From contig CAWJMN010000002.1 in assembly GCA_963844055.1 (NCBI GenBank), forward strand, positions 2,232,001 to 2,296,000: a stretch of DNA of 64,000 bases, given 5' to 3'. Below the pieces are notes generated by a model that did not search any database, was not told where the DNA came from, and was given only the letters and a program-made list of their open reading frames with translations. The translations under genes and the position numbers were made by a program. This DNA is from CAWJMN01 sp963844055. GTDB lineage: Bacteria; Planctomycetota; Planctomycetia; Pirellulales; Pirellulaceae. Positions 56,245 through 64,000 of the stretch are shown one piece after another (within the stretch, counting starts at the first letter, position 1; the number at the start of each line of letters is the position of its first letter).

Positions 56245-56658
56245 CTACTTGTGAATTGCAACGAAGTTACGAGCTTCCTCACGTAAGTCTGCGTCCAAAT
56301 CCGACCGTTCAGCAACTTGCATCAGCAGCGCAAGGAATCTACTGGAGTTTACGTCTTTTGCATTTACAATTCGATTGGCAAGCCAAATCGTCAGCGATGT
56401 AGGCAAACGCCGCAAGGAAACAAAAAGCTCATCTTCGTAGCCTTTGCGATAAAAACGCTCGGCCACGTGCGCAAGAGGGCCAGGCATGCCGAAGTCTTCA
56501 TGTGGAAATCTTTCAAACAGCGACAGAATGGCAGAAACAAGCTTCGCCCCTTCTGGGTGCTGTTCGATTTCGGTTGCTAATCGGTTGAGCCTAAAATCCG
56601 CGTTGCGATCGAAGTCAAATGATTCCAATTCCGCCGCAATATCCCCTGCCTCTCTCAT
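56245..56658 (-). CDS. Hypothetical island protein
   Basis: A 137-residue soluble protein, rich in Leu, Ala, Glu and Arg, helical, without a recognised motif. ATG 56658 has GGAG nine bases upstream; a TTG start at 56682 is also open. R3 lies 87 bp upstream. Confidence 0.6.
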   Translation of the reverse strand: MREAGDIAAELESFDFDRNADFRLNRLATEIEQHPEGAKLVSAILSLFERFPHEDFGMPGPLAHVAERFYRKGYEDELFVSLRRLPTSLTIWLANRIVNAKDVNSSRFLALLMQVAERSDLDADLREEARNFVAIHK

Positions 56659-56745
56659 CGCCCATTCTCCGATGCGTGCCAAAGTGCTTTCACTGTAAGG
56701 CGGTTTACTCGTGTGCGACTGAACCCTTGCTCAAGCATGACCGCC

Positions 56746-56987
56746 GTGTGCCACTGCTGGCTTGCCAGCAGTGCGGTAATCGCCGGTGACTTCCTGTTAG
56801 TAACGGAAAGTCGAAACTCCCGACAAGCAGTGCTTCCCACCTATCTTAGGTCAACAAGGGGGGCTGGCAGGAGCACGAGGCCGTCAATTCCTGTAGCTTC
56901 ACCCCTTCGTCATCTTGCTACGGCAAGGTCTTTCTTTTCACCGCCGCTGGCAACATCCTCACTGCTGGCAAGCCAGCAGTGGCACCC
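56746..56987 (+). repeat. Hairpin-ended repeat, copy R3
   Basis: Full 242-bp copy with both terminal hairpins perfect. Same orientation as the others. It retains the cctatcttaggtcaacaagg block. Confidence 0.9.
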
Positions 56988-57029
56988 GACGACCACTCTC
57001 CTTCGGCAACGTCCATTGTCCCGGGGGTG

Positions 57030-57554
57030 TCACCAAGTGCGCGAGTAGCAGAATTCGCCAGCATCGTTCCACGATTCACAATATCCCATTTGGTCCAGCG
57101 TTTTCCCACCTTCAGAAAAATAGGAGTCAAACAACTCTAATCCTTTTGACGCACCGAAATGGCGAACATCCTTGTAAAAGCCTTGCAAGCTTGATGACAA
57201 CTTCCGCGCAGCATGGTCCAACAGCGTCAACTTAATCAGAGATTCGCGGTAGTCTTCTTTGAGATTCTCCATTAGCAAAGCGGCTAATCCTATTCGTAGA
57301 CGTTCCGCATTGCCTTCGCGAACCGCCCATGTCGCTGCGCCTTCCGCTGCGCCCAACAACAGCCCACAGCTTTCACGTGACATAGAATCGCGAATAGCCT
57401 CTCGATCAGACTCCGATGCTAATTCAAATTTCACTAGAAGTTCACTCAGCAACTGATCGTAGGCCGATACTGCGCCGCGTATGTCTCCACCGGCTCGATG
57501 CCTGCGTTGAGCCGCCCGAATCATCTTCAAATATTGGTCAACAAGATTCTCCAC
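57030..57554 (-). CDS. Hypothetical island protein
   Basis: A 174-residue soluble helical protein (N-L-V-D-Q-Y-L-K-M-I-R-A-A-Q-R-R-H), no known family. GTG 57554 follows AGAGG by six bases and is preferred to TTG 57560. It lies between R3 and the Imm22-like gene, 71 bp from the latter's stop. Confidence 0.55.
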   Translation of the reverse strand: MENLVDQYLKMIRAAQRRHRAGGDIRGAVSAYDQLLSELLVKFELASESDREAIRDSMSRESCGLLLGAAEGAATWAVREGNAERLRIGLAALLMENLKEDYRESLIKLTLLDHAARKLSSSLQGFYKDVRHFGASKGLELFDSYFSEGGKTLDQMGYCESWNDAGEFCYSRTW

Positions 57555-57625
57555 GATCAACCTCTGGGTACCATTACCATTCGCCCACCATGCAGAACTT
57601 TCTGCAAATACCCGGCGCAGTCGTT

Positions 57626-57970
57626 CTACTCATGCCAATTGAACTTCCCGATGAATTTTGGTTCGTCTGGCAAATCAGTCAATCCGACAGCTTCAGGGTC
57701 GTAGTCAAAATCGTACTGCGCCATCACCCAAAGAGCCGAAGATACACTTAGTTGACTTGCAGCATTGATGGCAGCCTCGCGGAACGACGCAGAATACGAC
57801 AGTTGCGAGATCAAGCCAGCGATAGGTATGACCGATTCCTCAACAACACACTCTTGGTTGTCGGGGTCGTAATAGTCAACACCATACTGATCCTTAAGGA
57901 AATTGGAACCTTTTGCGACTCTCACTTGGCCAACCCACAATGAAACAATGCCGTCTTCTTCGAAATACAT
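57626..57970 (-). CDS. Imm22-like immunity protein (tentative)
   Basis: A 114-residue protein beginning M-Y-F-E-E-D-G-I-V-S-L-W-V-G-Q, with D-Y-Y-D-P-D-N-Q-E further on. The opening V-S-L-W-V-G and the later acidic, aromatic stretch resemble Imm22, an immunity family of polymorphic toxin systems. No toxin is adjacent. Start ATG 57970; a composite repeat begins 32 bp upstream. Confidence 0.6.
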   Translation of the reverse strand: MYFEEDGIVSLWVGQVRVAKGSNFLKDQYGVDYYDPDNQECVVEESVIPIAGLISQLSYSASFREAAINAASQLSVSSALWVMAQYDFDYDPEAVGLTDLPDEPKFIGKFNWHE

Positions 57971-58002
57971 CTCATCCCTAGTCTAATTATCATTGTAAAG
58001 CC

Positions 58003-58385
58003 GTGTGACACTGCTGGCTTGCCAGCAGTGCGGTTGTTGCTGACTTGCGTGGCGCGCGCTGGAGGTTTCCGCCGATGAGCGTGATCCTCCGCCACCTTCA
58101 AACGTTCGTGATTATATCTTGCCATATCGAAAAAATAGAGGCAGTGAAGTGGTGAGCCGTACATTCGTCAAACCTGTCGGCGCTGACCTACTAGACCAAC
58201 TACCTTAATTTGTCATGGCCGAGTTGATCCAACGTGGTTTGTGAAACACGGGGGGATGGCCGTCGCTGACGCTTCCGGCTCTGAAAATGCCTGACAAGAA
58301 GACGATTGCGGAACAATGAAGGCAAAGAAGTTGAGATGCTCAAGGGCGATGAGGCTGGGGCAACGCGGAGGGGGCTATGGTGACG
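58003..58385 (+). repeat. Composite repeat, copy 1
   Basis: It starts with the left hairpin of the 244-bp repeat (with one change, gtgacac), then has a different body: cgtgattatatcttgcc, gaaaaaatagaggcagtg, the dispersed motif gccgtcgctgac, gcttccggctctgaaaatgc, gacaagaagacgattgcgg and gaggctggggcaacgc. The same order occurs at 60958-61285. An insertion of about 50 bp in this copy includes cctgtcggcgctgacctac, also seen at 455-478. Confidence 0.85.
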
Positions 58386-58523
58386 AAATTTGACGTGCCC
58401 GATGGTGCCAAGGTATCTTAGCCTAGAAGATGAGTTGTTTATCAATCGCATTTTCCATTGTCGGAAGGCGATAATGCGGGAACTGTCCCCCTTCCATGAG
58501 CAAACGATGAGGGGAGTAATGTT

Positions 58524-59300
58524 ATGGCTTTCCCTGTAGATAAAATGTTAGCGAGACGAAGGGCGCTTGCTTCCATTAGCTTCGCACTGGGGGCGAGTGC
58601 CCTGGCCTCCAGTTCGGGCCAAGGGAATGAGGCCCGTCCACCGAAGCAAAGCAAGCTTTCGTTTTTAATTGAGAGCTTGATTTCCCCCAATGAGAAACCA
58701 GATTCACCTATGCTGTTTCGGCCCGGCCCCAATTACGACCGGAAGGCTCAATCCGTTGTCTATTTAGCAGCCAACCAACTACTAAGGGAAGACGCTGAAG
58801 GGATTCGGGCTTTACTCGCAACGAAAGACGATGAACGATATTCATTCACCTACCTTACGCCTAATAGCTATTCGGATAGGTCTGTCAGTGGCGCCGTTGG
58901 GGAAATCCTTTTTCGGATGGTGACTTTTGGTGACATCGTCACCAACTTTTGGTTGATTCGCCCTAACTGGATCGGCGCTCTGCCGTTGAAGGAATGGATC
59001 GCAAAACAGGATTTTGATTCATTGATAAAATTACAACGCCTGGCAATTGAGGCGCAGATAAAGGCGGCCGAAGCAAAAGTGTATGACGGCAAAACTCGAT
59101 GGCAATTCAGCCGCTATGCAGAAGTCATGTCCGAAAAAGAATTTATAGATTGCAGGTCGCAGTTGCTGAAACAGCTTCAGGCCGTTCAGAAAAGGTTGCA
59201 ATGCACCGATGACCCGATCGTCTTTCCGTCTATAGATCGTAGGGATGCAAAATTTGTCGGTGGTGAATGGGAACCAAGTGAGCTTTCCGCCGGGGCGTAG
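58524..59300 (+). CDS. Exported hypothetical protein
   Basis: A 258-residue protein, the only plus-strand gene of island 2. The N-terminus (R-R-R-A-L-A-S-I-S-F-A-L-G-A-S-A-L-A) looks like a signal peptide, possibly twin-arginine-like. The rest is soluble, with R-P-G-P-N-Y-D-R-K-A-Q-S-V-V-Y-L-A-A-N-Q and no known motif. AGGGGAG lies upstream of ATG 58524. It lies between the two composite repeats. Confidence 0.65.
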   Translation: MAFPVDKMLARRRALASISFALGASALASSSGQGNEARPPKQSKLSFLIESLISPNEKPDSPMLFRPGPNYDRKAQSVVYLAANQLLREDAEGIRALLATKDDERYSFTYLTPNSYSDRSVSGAVGEILFRMVTFGDIVTNFWLIRPNWIGALPLKEWIAKQDFDSLIKLQRLAIEAQIKAAEAKVYDGKTRWQFSRYAEVMSEKEFIDCRSQLLKQLQAVQKRLQCTDDPIVFPSIDRRDAKFVGGEWEPSELSAGA

Positions 59301-59387
59301 AATTCTTGCTGCGATCCAACGGCTGTGGGCCTTTGGGGATTGCCGGGTGCCACTACTTCGGTCACGTTCACTGTCTGGCGGCCTCAA

Positions 59388-59648
59388 TTAACGAAGCGGA
59401 CCGGATACAAGGTGCTTCGACTTCTTACATGCGAAGCCTCGCTCCTTTTCATAGTGCGGATCGGTTGATTCCCACGAGTACACAGACTCGCTTAGAACCA
59501 ATTGCGTCGCTTCGTGAATATGCAGCGGCATCTTGAATACAACACCCAACGGCGATTCGGTTCCCGCTGGCTCGTCGATCCGGGCTATCTCATTACCAAG
59601 TTGAAGCTCTAGGTCTACGATTGGTTGCAATGTTGTTGAAATTTTCAT
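59388..59648 (-). CDS. Small hypothetical island protein
   Basis: An 86-residue protein (M-K-I-S-T-T-L-Q-P-I-V-D-L-E-L-Q-L-G-N-E-I) with a Cys-Lys-rich end. No family recognised. GAGG lies 8-11 bases upstream of ATG 59648, supporting expression. Its 5' side (59700-59725) has only a short similarity to a repeat end (ggtgccact). Confidence 0.6.
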   Translation of the reverse strand: MKISTTLQPIVDLELQLGNEIARIDEPAGTESPLGVVFKMPLHIHEATQLVLSESVYSWESTDPHYEKERGFACKKSKHLVSGPLR

Positions 59649-59823
59649 TTTGCTTACCTCGATAGATTGAACGTGCGAATTGGTTCAAGGCTGTTTGAGA
59701 AGTTCTGAATGTGGAATTGCACCAGGTGCCACTACTGCAAAGATAAGAATCAAACATCTCTTAGCGATTCCCTTGACAGGCAATGTGGTCGCCGGGCCAG
59801 TGAATGAAAGAATGCCTGCTTGT

Positions 59824-60198
59824 TCATTGAAGCCCTCGAATTGCAGCCTCGAACTCATCTATTGAAAGTTCGCTCACGCAATCAAACACTTCTGGGAACG
59901 GACAACCTACAAATGACTCTTCAAATTCCAGCAACGACTCAATTTCATTATCAGCAATTCCATCGCTTGCATGAACTTTGCTGTACCACTCTGGGTTCAG
60001 CGACAGCTTGCCGCCTAGGTCAAACAGAATTCCAGCTTTCCGTGCCTTGGCAAAACAACTTGCCACCTCATCATACGTTGGCGTTGCAACTCGATTAATA
60101 AACATGAACCAGCGAATGATCATTGATAAGTCAGATGCTTGCCTTGGAAACGAATAGAGAATCTCAGCATCTCTCGTGTTGAATTGCACGGCTCGCAT
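59824..60198 (-). CDS. Hypothetical island protein
   Basis: A 124-residue soluble protein with F-A-K-A-R-K-A-G-I-L near the middle and an acidic C-terminal half. No family recognised. Of two start codons, ATG 60198 has GGAG six bases upstream; ATG 60210 is also possible. R4 lies 71 bp upstream. Confidence 0.58.
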   Translation of the reverse strand: MRAVQFNTRDAEILYSFPRQASDLSMIIRWFMFINRVATPTYDEVASCFAKARKAGILFDLGGKLSLNPEWYSKVHASDGIADNEIESLLEFEESFVGCPFPEVFDCVSELSIDEFEAAIRGLQ

Positions 60199-60269
60199 AG
60201 TCATCTCCATTTTGGCATTTTCATGACTTCGTCTACCCGTGAAGCTGGGATGTCATCCCATTTCACGCC

Positions 60270-60513
60270 GTGTGCCACTGCTGGCTTGCCAGCAGTGCGG
60301 TAATCGCCGGTGCCTTCCTGTTAGTAACAGAACGTCGAAAACTCCCGACAAGCAGTGCTTCCCACCTATCTTAGGTCAACAAGGGGGGCTGGCAGGAGCA
60401 CGAGAACGTCAATTCCTAAAGCATCATCCCCTCGTCATCTTGCTCCGGAAAGGTCTTTCGATTCTCGCCCCGGTGGAAACGCCCACACTTCTGGCAAGCC
60501 AGAAGTGGCACCC
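60270..60513 (+). repeat. Hairpin-ended repeat, copy R4 (compensated right hairpin)
   Basis: Full 244-bp copy. The left hairpin matches R1. At the right end the stem reads CACTTCTGG, loop CAAG, CCAGAAGTG: one base changed on each arm against the other copies, keeping perfect pairing. Confidence 0.92.
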
Positions 60514-60525
60514 GGCGAGGCTACA

Positions 60526-60870
60526 CTAGGTAGTATTCATTGGCTCGTCACCTAGCTCTTTGAGTTTTGTCGCTGCAAGTTCCCATACGTTTTCGGGGGC
60601 GTCTTCGCCGAGATCGATGGGTGTGGCATCTAGCGTGCATCCCTCGCAGTACGACTGTAGCTCGCTTCGCTTGCAATCTTGGCTTGAGCAGAATTTGAGG
60701 CATTGGATGATTGTGCCCCTTTCCAAAGCAGGATGATACGAAGTGGCTTCTGAGAAAGTGACGCCCCCATAGGTCAATGCGTACACAACATCTGCAATGG
60801 TTAATCTGGTTCCACCAATGCACGGTGCACCAGAGCGTACTGCTTTGTCTTGATGTATCGTCATAGTCAT
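60526..60870 (-). CDS. DUF433-like antitoxin-type protein
   Basis: A 114-residue protein. The core R-S-G-A-P-C-I-G-G-T-R-L-T-I-A-D-V-V-Y-A-L matches the DUF433 pattern (S-G-x-P-x-I-x-G-T-R), a winged-helix-like family often acting as antitoxin to PIN-type toxins. Two further cysteine pairs (C-S-S-Q-D-C, C-E-G-C) suggest an added metal site. ATG 60870 has GGAGG nine bases upstream. The stop is 13 bp from R4. No toxin partner is adjacent. Confidence 0.65.
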   Translation of the reverse strand: MTMTIHQDKAVRSGAPCIGGTRLTIADVVYALTYGGVTFSEATSYHPALERGTIIQCLKFCSSQDCKRSELQSYCEGCTLDATPIDLGEDAPENVWELAATKLKELGDEPMNTT

Positions 60871-60957
60871 AGTTATGAACCTCCAAGCAGTCGTTTCAGC
60901 AGCTTTAGGTTGAGTCCTAATGCAGGCACATGCTTCATCGGTCCTCACTAACTCGCC

Positions 60958-61285
60958 GGGTGCCACTGCTGGCTTGCCAGCAGTGCGGTTGTTGCTGACT
61001 TGGGTGGCACGCCCTGGAGGCTCCTGCCGAAGGGCGTGGTTCCCCGCCAAATCCAAGCTTTCGTGATTATATCTTGCCGTATCGAAAAAATAGAGGCAGT
61101 GAAGTAGTGAGCCGCACATTCGTCGTGGGCGAGCAGAACCAGCGTAGTTTTAAAACACGGGGGGAGGGCCGTCGCTGACGCTTCCGGCTCTGAAAATGCC
61201 TGACAAGAAGACGATTGCGGAACGATAAAGGCAAAGAAGTTGAGATGCTCAACGGCGATGAGGCTGGGGCAACGCCGAGGGGATC
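60958..61285 (+). repeat. Composite repeat, copy 2
   Basis: Second copy of the 58003 repeat in direct orientation: left hairpin intact (gggtgccactgctgg), then cgtgattatatcttgcc, gaaaaaatagaggcagtg, the dispersed motif at 61164-61200 and gaggctggggcaacgcc. Between the two copies lie four genes and R4, a ~2.95-kb unit. Confidence 0.85.
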
Positions 61286-61303
61286 GTCAGGATCAATCCA
61301 AGT

Positions 61304-62809
61304 CTACGAAGGGAAGGGGCAGTCACGCTCAAAGGGATAGAGCGGTTTGCGTCGATGCTGATAGGGAAGGCTTTCCATGTCGGCCGTTGTGCAGCCGGGG
61401 GTGTTGACGCGGATGAACTTTTGGCAGACCTCGCGATAGGCGGCAATCGGCGCATTGACCCCCTTGGCCACCATGTACGAAAAATCGTCCGGGCGAATGC
61501 CGCACGAAGTGACCTGCTTCAAACTGAACGGGGGTGTCCGGCGACTGTTGACGATGATCGTTGGGCCAGCATCGGTTTTAAGGACCGCCGTCAGACCTTG
61601 ATCCATGTTTGAAATGCCGCCGTGGCGTGCTTGAGGCTCGTGAAACTTACCTTCGTAAAGCCCGATGACTTCGGCCGTGCAGACGATAGGGGGCCCGTGC
61701 AGGTTGTCGGTCTTTCCACCGATGCTAAATTCGGCCCGGCCACCAATCCCGAGCGTTTCCGCTTGTTTGGCGACGGCCGGATCAAACAGCAATGCCAGGG
61801 CGCGCGGCTCACGGGCATCGATCAGCGCCTGCACCAGCAAGGTGGCATCGCCTGGGGAACCACCGCCGACGTTGTCCCCCATGTCGAGCAAGCAGACACA
61901 CTTTCCGGCGGCTGAGTCTTGGGCGCTTAGCCATTCTTTCCCTTGGGCAAGGGCCGTGGGGATGTCGATCATGTGCCCCAAAAACTCTTCACGCTTGGCC
62001 CAGATAAAATTCGCCAGCGTGCTAGAAAGCTCTTCGGCCAGCTTTGGATCGCCATCAGTAACCGTGATGACGGCCGAGCCCATCTCTGCCACGTCGGCAT
62101 AAGGAAAGCTAAGCATGAAGCTGTTGGAAAGGACCCGCTCATCATCTTGCATCTCGTCGGCCAAGCGTAAGACCGATAGGCAGGGCTCTTCGCTGGTGCA
62201 TTGCTTTTCAATGTTGATCGCCATGGGCAAGAACTTGGCCACCATCGTCGGATTTTGTTCTTTGCGAATGGTCCGGACGATCATTCGCCCCGCATCGATC
62301 CCCCGTGCCTTTTGATCGAGGTGCGGATTGGTGCGATAAGCGAGCAGCGCGTTGCAGCTGTCGACCATCAGCGGCGATAGATTGCCGTGCGGGTCAAGCG
62401 TGCCGATGATGGGCATGGTGGGGCCGACGACTTTACGCACTTCCGAAAGCCAATGACCGTCAAAGTCAGGAAAGGGAACGCCGACCGTTGCCCCGTGCGG
62501 CGCCACCAAAAGGCCATCCAGCGGCAGCGCCTTTTTTAGCTCGGCCAACAATTGATTGACCAAAGCATGGCTGGCGTCGGCAGTGATGGTGCCATAAGGC
62601 ATCGCCCGTGCGGCAAAGATCGGCACGATTTCGACGTTGGCTTCTTCCAGGGCTTGCAGCATTCCGCCGACTTCATGCGGCGTGCCAGCGAAGGTGGCTC
62701 GCATCGCTTCGCCCGTGACGAGCAACTCTTGTTGAAACAGCGCAAGGTCGGTTTGCTTGCTGATGAAGGTGTTGGACTCTTGGATCAGGGCAATAATTCC
62801 GACGCGCAT
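61304..62809 (-). CDS. M81 family metallopeptidase (MlrC-like)
   Basis: A 501-residue protein of the MlrC/M81 family, named for microcystin degradation; most members have unknown substrates. It opens M-R-V-G-I-I-A-L-I-Q-E-S-N-T-F, contains T-L-D-P-H-G-N-L-S (probable metal site) and C-L-L-D-M-G-D-N-V-G-G-G-S-P-G-D-A-T, the family's C-terminal signature. Length matches the family. The gene is divergent from the RraA-like gene (188 bp between starts), and such pairs occur in catabolic clusters. Cytoplasmic; no signal peptide. Confidence 0.92.
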   Translation of the reverse strand: MRVGIIALIQESNTFISKQTDLALFQQELLVTGEAMRATFAGTPHEVGGMLQALEEANVEIVPIFAARAMPYGTITADASHALVNQLLAELKKALPLDGLLVAPHGATVGVPFPDFDGHWLSEVRKVVGPTMPIIGTLDPHGNLSPLMVDSCNALLAYRTNPHLDQKARGIDAGRMIVRTIRKEQNPTMVAKFLPMAINIEKQCTSEEPCLSVLRLADEMQDDERVLSNSFMLSFPYADVAEMGSAVITVTDGDPKLAEELSSTLANFIWAKREEFLGHMIDIPTALAQGKEWLSAQDSAAGKCVCLLDMGDNVGGGSPGDATLLVQALIDAREPRALALLFDPAVAKQAETLGIGGRAEFSIGGKTDNLHGPPIVCTAEVIGLYEGKFHEPQARHGGISNMDQGLTAVLKTDAGPTIIVNSRRTPPFSLKQVTSCGIRPDDFSYMVAKGVNAPIAAYREVCQKFIRVNTPGCTTADMESLPYQHRRKPLYPFERDCPFPS

Positions 62810-62996
62810 GGCAACTACTCCGAGCTTTCGGCAAGATCAAGGCCAGCACTAGCTTGGCTGACGCGGCGCGAAAACTTGGCTACACTAAAAAGCGACGCCA
62901 ACCTTCCCCCGCACGAAGGTCAGCATAAGGCACGCGGATGCTTGTCGCTACACCGTAGACGATCCCACCTTTTTTGCCTTTCCAAGGACCCACTTT

Positions 62997-63653
62997 ATGA
63001 CCTATTCCATTTCCCTTCCTCAGGTGCGTGAATGCCTGTATGCCGCCGTCGTGGCCGATGCGCTGGATAGTTTAGGCTATCGTCATCAGTCGCCCCGTGT
63101 GCAGCTTCGCCCGTACACGGTGGAAGGTGTTTTGGTCGGTCGATGCAAGACCACCCTGTGGGCCGACATGTTTCACCACGATCCAGAACCTTACGCGTTG
63201 GAGTTGGCCGCTGTCGATTCCTGCTTGCCGGACGATGTGCTGATCGCAGCAGCCGGGGGTTCCAACCATTCGGCCTTGTGGGGAGAGCTACTTTCCACCG
63301 CTTGCAAAAATAGTGGCTGCGTTGGCGCGATCGTTGATGGCGCCGTGCGCGATATTCGCCGCATGCGAGAGATGCAGTTCCCCGTTTATGCACGATCTGC
63401 CCAGGTCTATGACAGCCTCAATCGCCAGCGAGTGATTGATGTGGATGTGGCCGTCGAGATTGATGGAGTTCGCTTTTGCCCGGGGGACTTGGTCATTGCC
63501 GACCTCGATGGCGTTGTCGTTGTTCCGCAGGCGATCGAAGCCGAGGCCATCACACGCGCTTGGGAAAAGGTGCATACCGAAAATCGCGTTCGGGACGACA
63601 TTCGCGCTGGCATGAAAGCGACCGACGTCTTCAAAAAGTACGGCGTGCTGTAG
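62997..63653 (+). CDS. RraA / HMG-aldolase-like family protein
   Basis: A 218-residue protein of the RraA-like fold. G-E-L-L-S-T-A-C-K-N-S-G-C-V-G-A-I-V-D-G-A-V-R-D and P-G-D-L-V-I-A-D-L-D-G-V-V-V-V-P are the typical blocks; the Arg-Asp pair and the Asp in D-L-D-G are the positions that bind divalent metal in aldolase-type members. Relatives include 4-hydroxy-4-methyl-2-oxoglutarate aldolases and the RNase E inhibitor RraA; sequence alone does not decide between them, but no RNase E link is visible and an aldolase-like role beside MlrC is more likely. Start ATG 62997. Confidence 0.85.
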   Translation: MTYSISLPQVRECLYAAVVADALDSLGYRHQSPRVQLRPYTVEGVLVGRCKTTLWADMFHHDPEPYALELAAVDSCLPDDVLIAAAGGSNHSALWGELLSTACKNSGCVGAIVDGAVRDIRRMREMQFPVYARSAQVYDSLNRQRVIDVDVAVEIDGVRFCPGDLVIADLDGVVVVPQAIEAEAITRAWEKVHTENRVRDDIRAGMKATDVFKKYGVL

Positions 63654-63769
63654 GCGTAACTGTTTGCGTTGCCCCTTGCACCTCGCCCCACAAAGTAGAC
63701 GAGGCATCTTGCCTCGTCATAGGAACCGCGAGCCGGCATCGGTTTGGCCACTGTGATCACTTTGTAATC

Positions 63770-63911
63770 GGGTAGCACCGGTTCTTGAACCGGTGTGGCC
63801 GTCAGGCCATGGGAGGTCTCATGCGCGGACGACAATTGCAAGCCGACCGCGAGCTGCAAACCCTGACCTCCCGCCGCTAACGCGGCCCAGGTTCAAGAAC
63901 CTGGGCTACCC
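63770..63911 (+). repeat. Second-family hairpin-ended element
   Basis: A 142-bp segment begins gggtagcaccggttc, with hairpin ACCGGTTC, loop TT, GAACCGGT. It ends with hairpin CCCAGGTTC, loop AA, GAACCTGGG, then ctaccc. The ends are inverted copies of each other, and the stem differences are matched on both arms. It follows the RraA-like gene by 116 bp. Confidence 0.75.
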
Positions 63912-63913
63912 AG

Positions 63914-64000
63914 CTATTCCTCATTCCAGCCTAACTTGTGACGAGCAATCTTCACAAGCATTTTCTCCGATGGAGTCAGGCATTCCGGCATCGTGAGTGA
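63914..64000 (-). CDS. C-terminal end of an unknown gene (partial)
   Basis: On the minus strand the last 29 codons of an open frame run from the window edge to a stop at 63914-63916. They read like protein (P-S-E-K-M-L-V-K-I-A-R-H-K-L-G-W-N-E-E) and the frame is open to the edge. The rest lies beyond the window. Weak evidence, no family. Confidence 0.35.
   Translation of the reverse strand, partial: SLTMPECLTPSEKMLVKIARHKLGWNEE

Noticed and set aside
53929..60513. CRISPR array
   Set aside because: Repeats are ~244 bp, spaced by whole genes, with no short regular spacers and no cas genes.
53489..60870. Integron with attC sites
   Set aside because: Gene cassettes with hairpin spacers suggested it, but the ~244-bp repeat has two terminal hairpins and no consistent core-site pair as expected of attC, and no integrase is present. 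Kept as a cassette-like array only.

Overview
The window looks like chromosomal DNA of a planctomycete, most likely Pirellulales (Blastopirellula/Bremerella-like). The evidence is family content: DUF1559 proteins with prepilin-type leaders, a LEPR-type N-terminal motif on a secreted metalloprotease, the split PVC-type dehydrogenase/heme-protein pair, HpnC, M81/MlrC and BNR sialidase families, a DUF6800-like small basic protein, and TTG/GTG starts. No rRNA, tRNA or CRISPR was recognised.

Layout. 1-2.0 kb: end of a cyclophilin, a pterin dehydratase and a DUF1559 protein. 2.6-12.7 kb: envelope and redox genes (DsbD-like, a lipoprotein, an SGNH/beta-propeller protein, a heme protein) and two small secreted proteins. 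12.9-22.3 kb, all minus strand: map, a CFA-like methyltransferase with a DUF1295 protein, a small membrane protein, LptE, a BamD-like lipoprotein, recO, pyrF, a sialidase and hpnC. recO-bamD-lptE-small membrane protein looks like an outer-membrane assembly operon. 22.3-32.3 kb: membrane ATPase, DUF1559, speA, an RNase HII-like protein, a membrane protein and gltX. 32.3-36.2 kb: accessory island 1. 36.3-39.2 kb: two NfeD-family genes. 39.7-52.7 kb: a cytochrome, a membrane protein between direct repeats, a three-gene sugar cluster, a DUF6800-like protein, a 1012-residue TPR protein and a LEPR metalloprotease. 53.4-61.3 kb: accessory island 2. 61.3-63.7 kb: MlrC and a RraA-like protein, divergent.

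The most unusual feature is the two islands. They hold about 18 short genes, nearly all on the minus strand, several resembling immunity or antitoxin families (SUKH-like, Imm22-like, CPCC, DUF433). Genes alternate with a ~244-bp repeat whose two ends are each a perfect or near-perfect hairpin and together form inverted termini. Four full copies, one shortened copy and two composite relatives all have the same orientation and the same placement, just upstream of a minus-strand start. One copy has paired changes that keep the right hairpin intact. Island 1 is bordered by a duplicated fragment of the nfeD 3' end that stops exactly at a repeat terminus. A second hairpin-ended element with a similar design lies at 63.8 kb.

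A caution: eight coding frames, in map, recO, hpnC, gltX (twice), nfeD, the TPR gene and a small island gene, are broken by one-base indels, each repairable inside a short homopolymer. Since map, recO and gltX are core genes, these are most simply sequence errors, so I annotate the genes as whole and mark each break.
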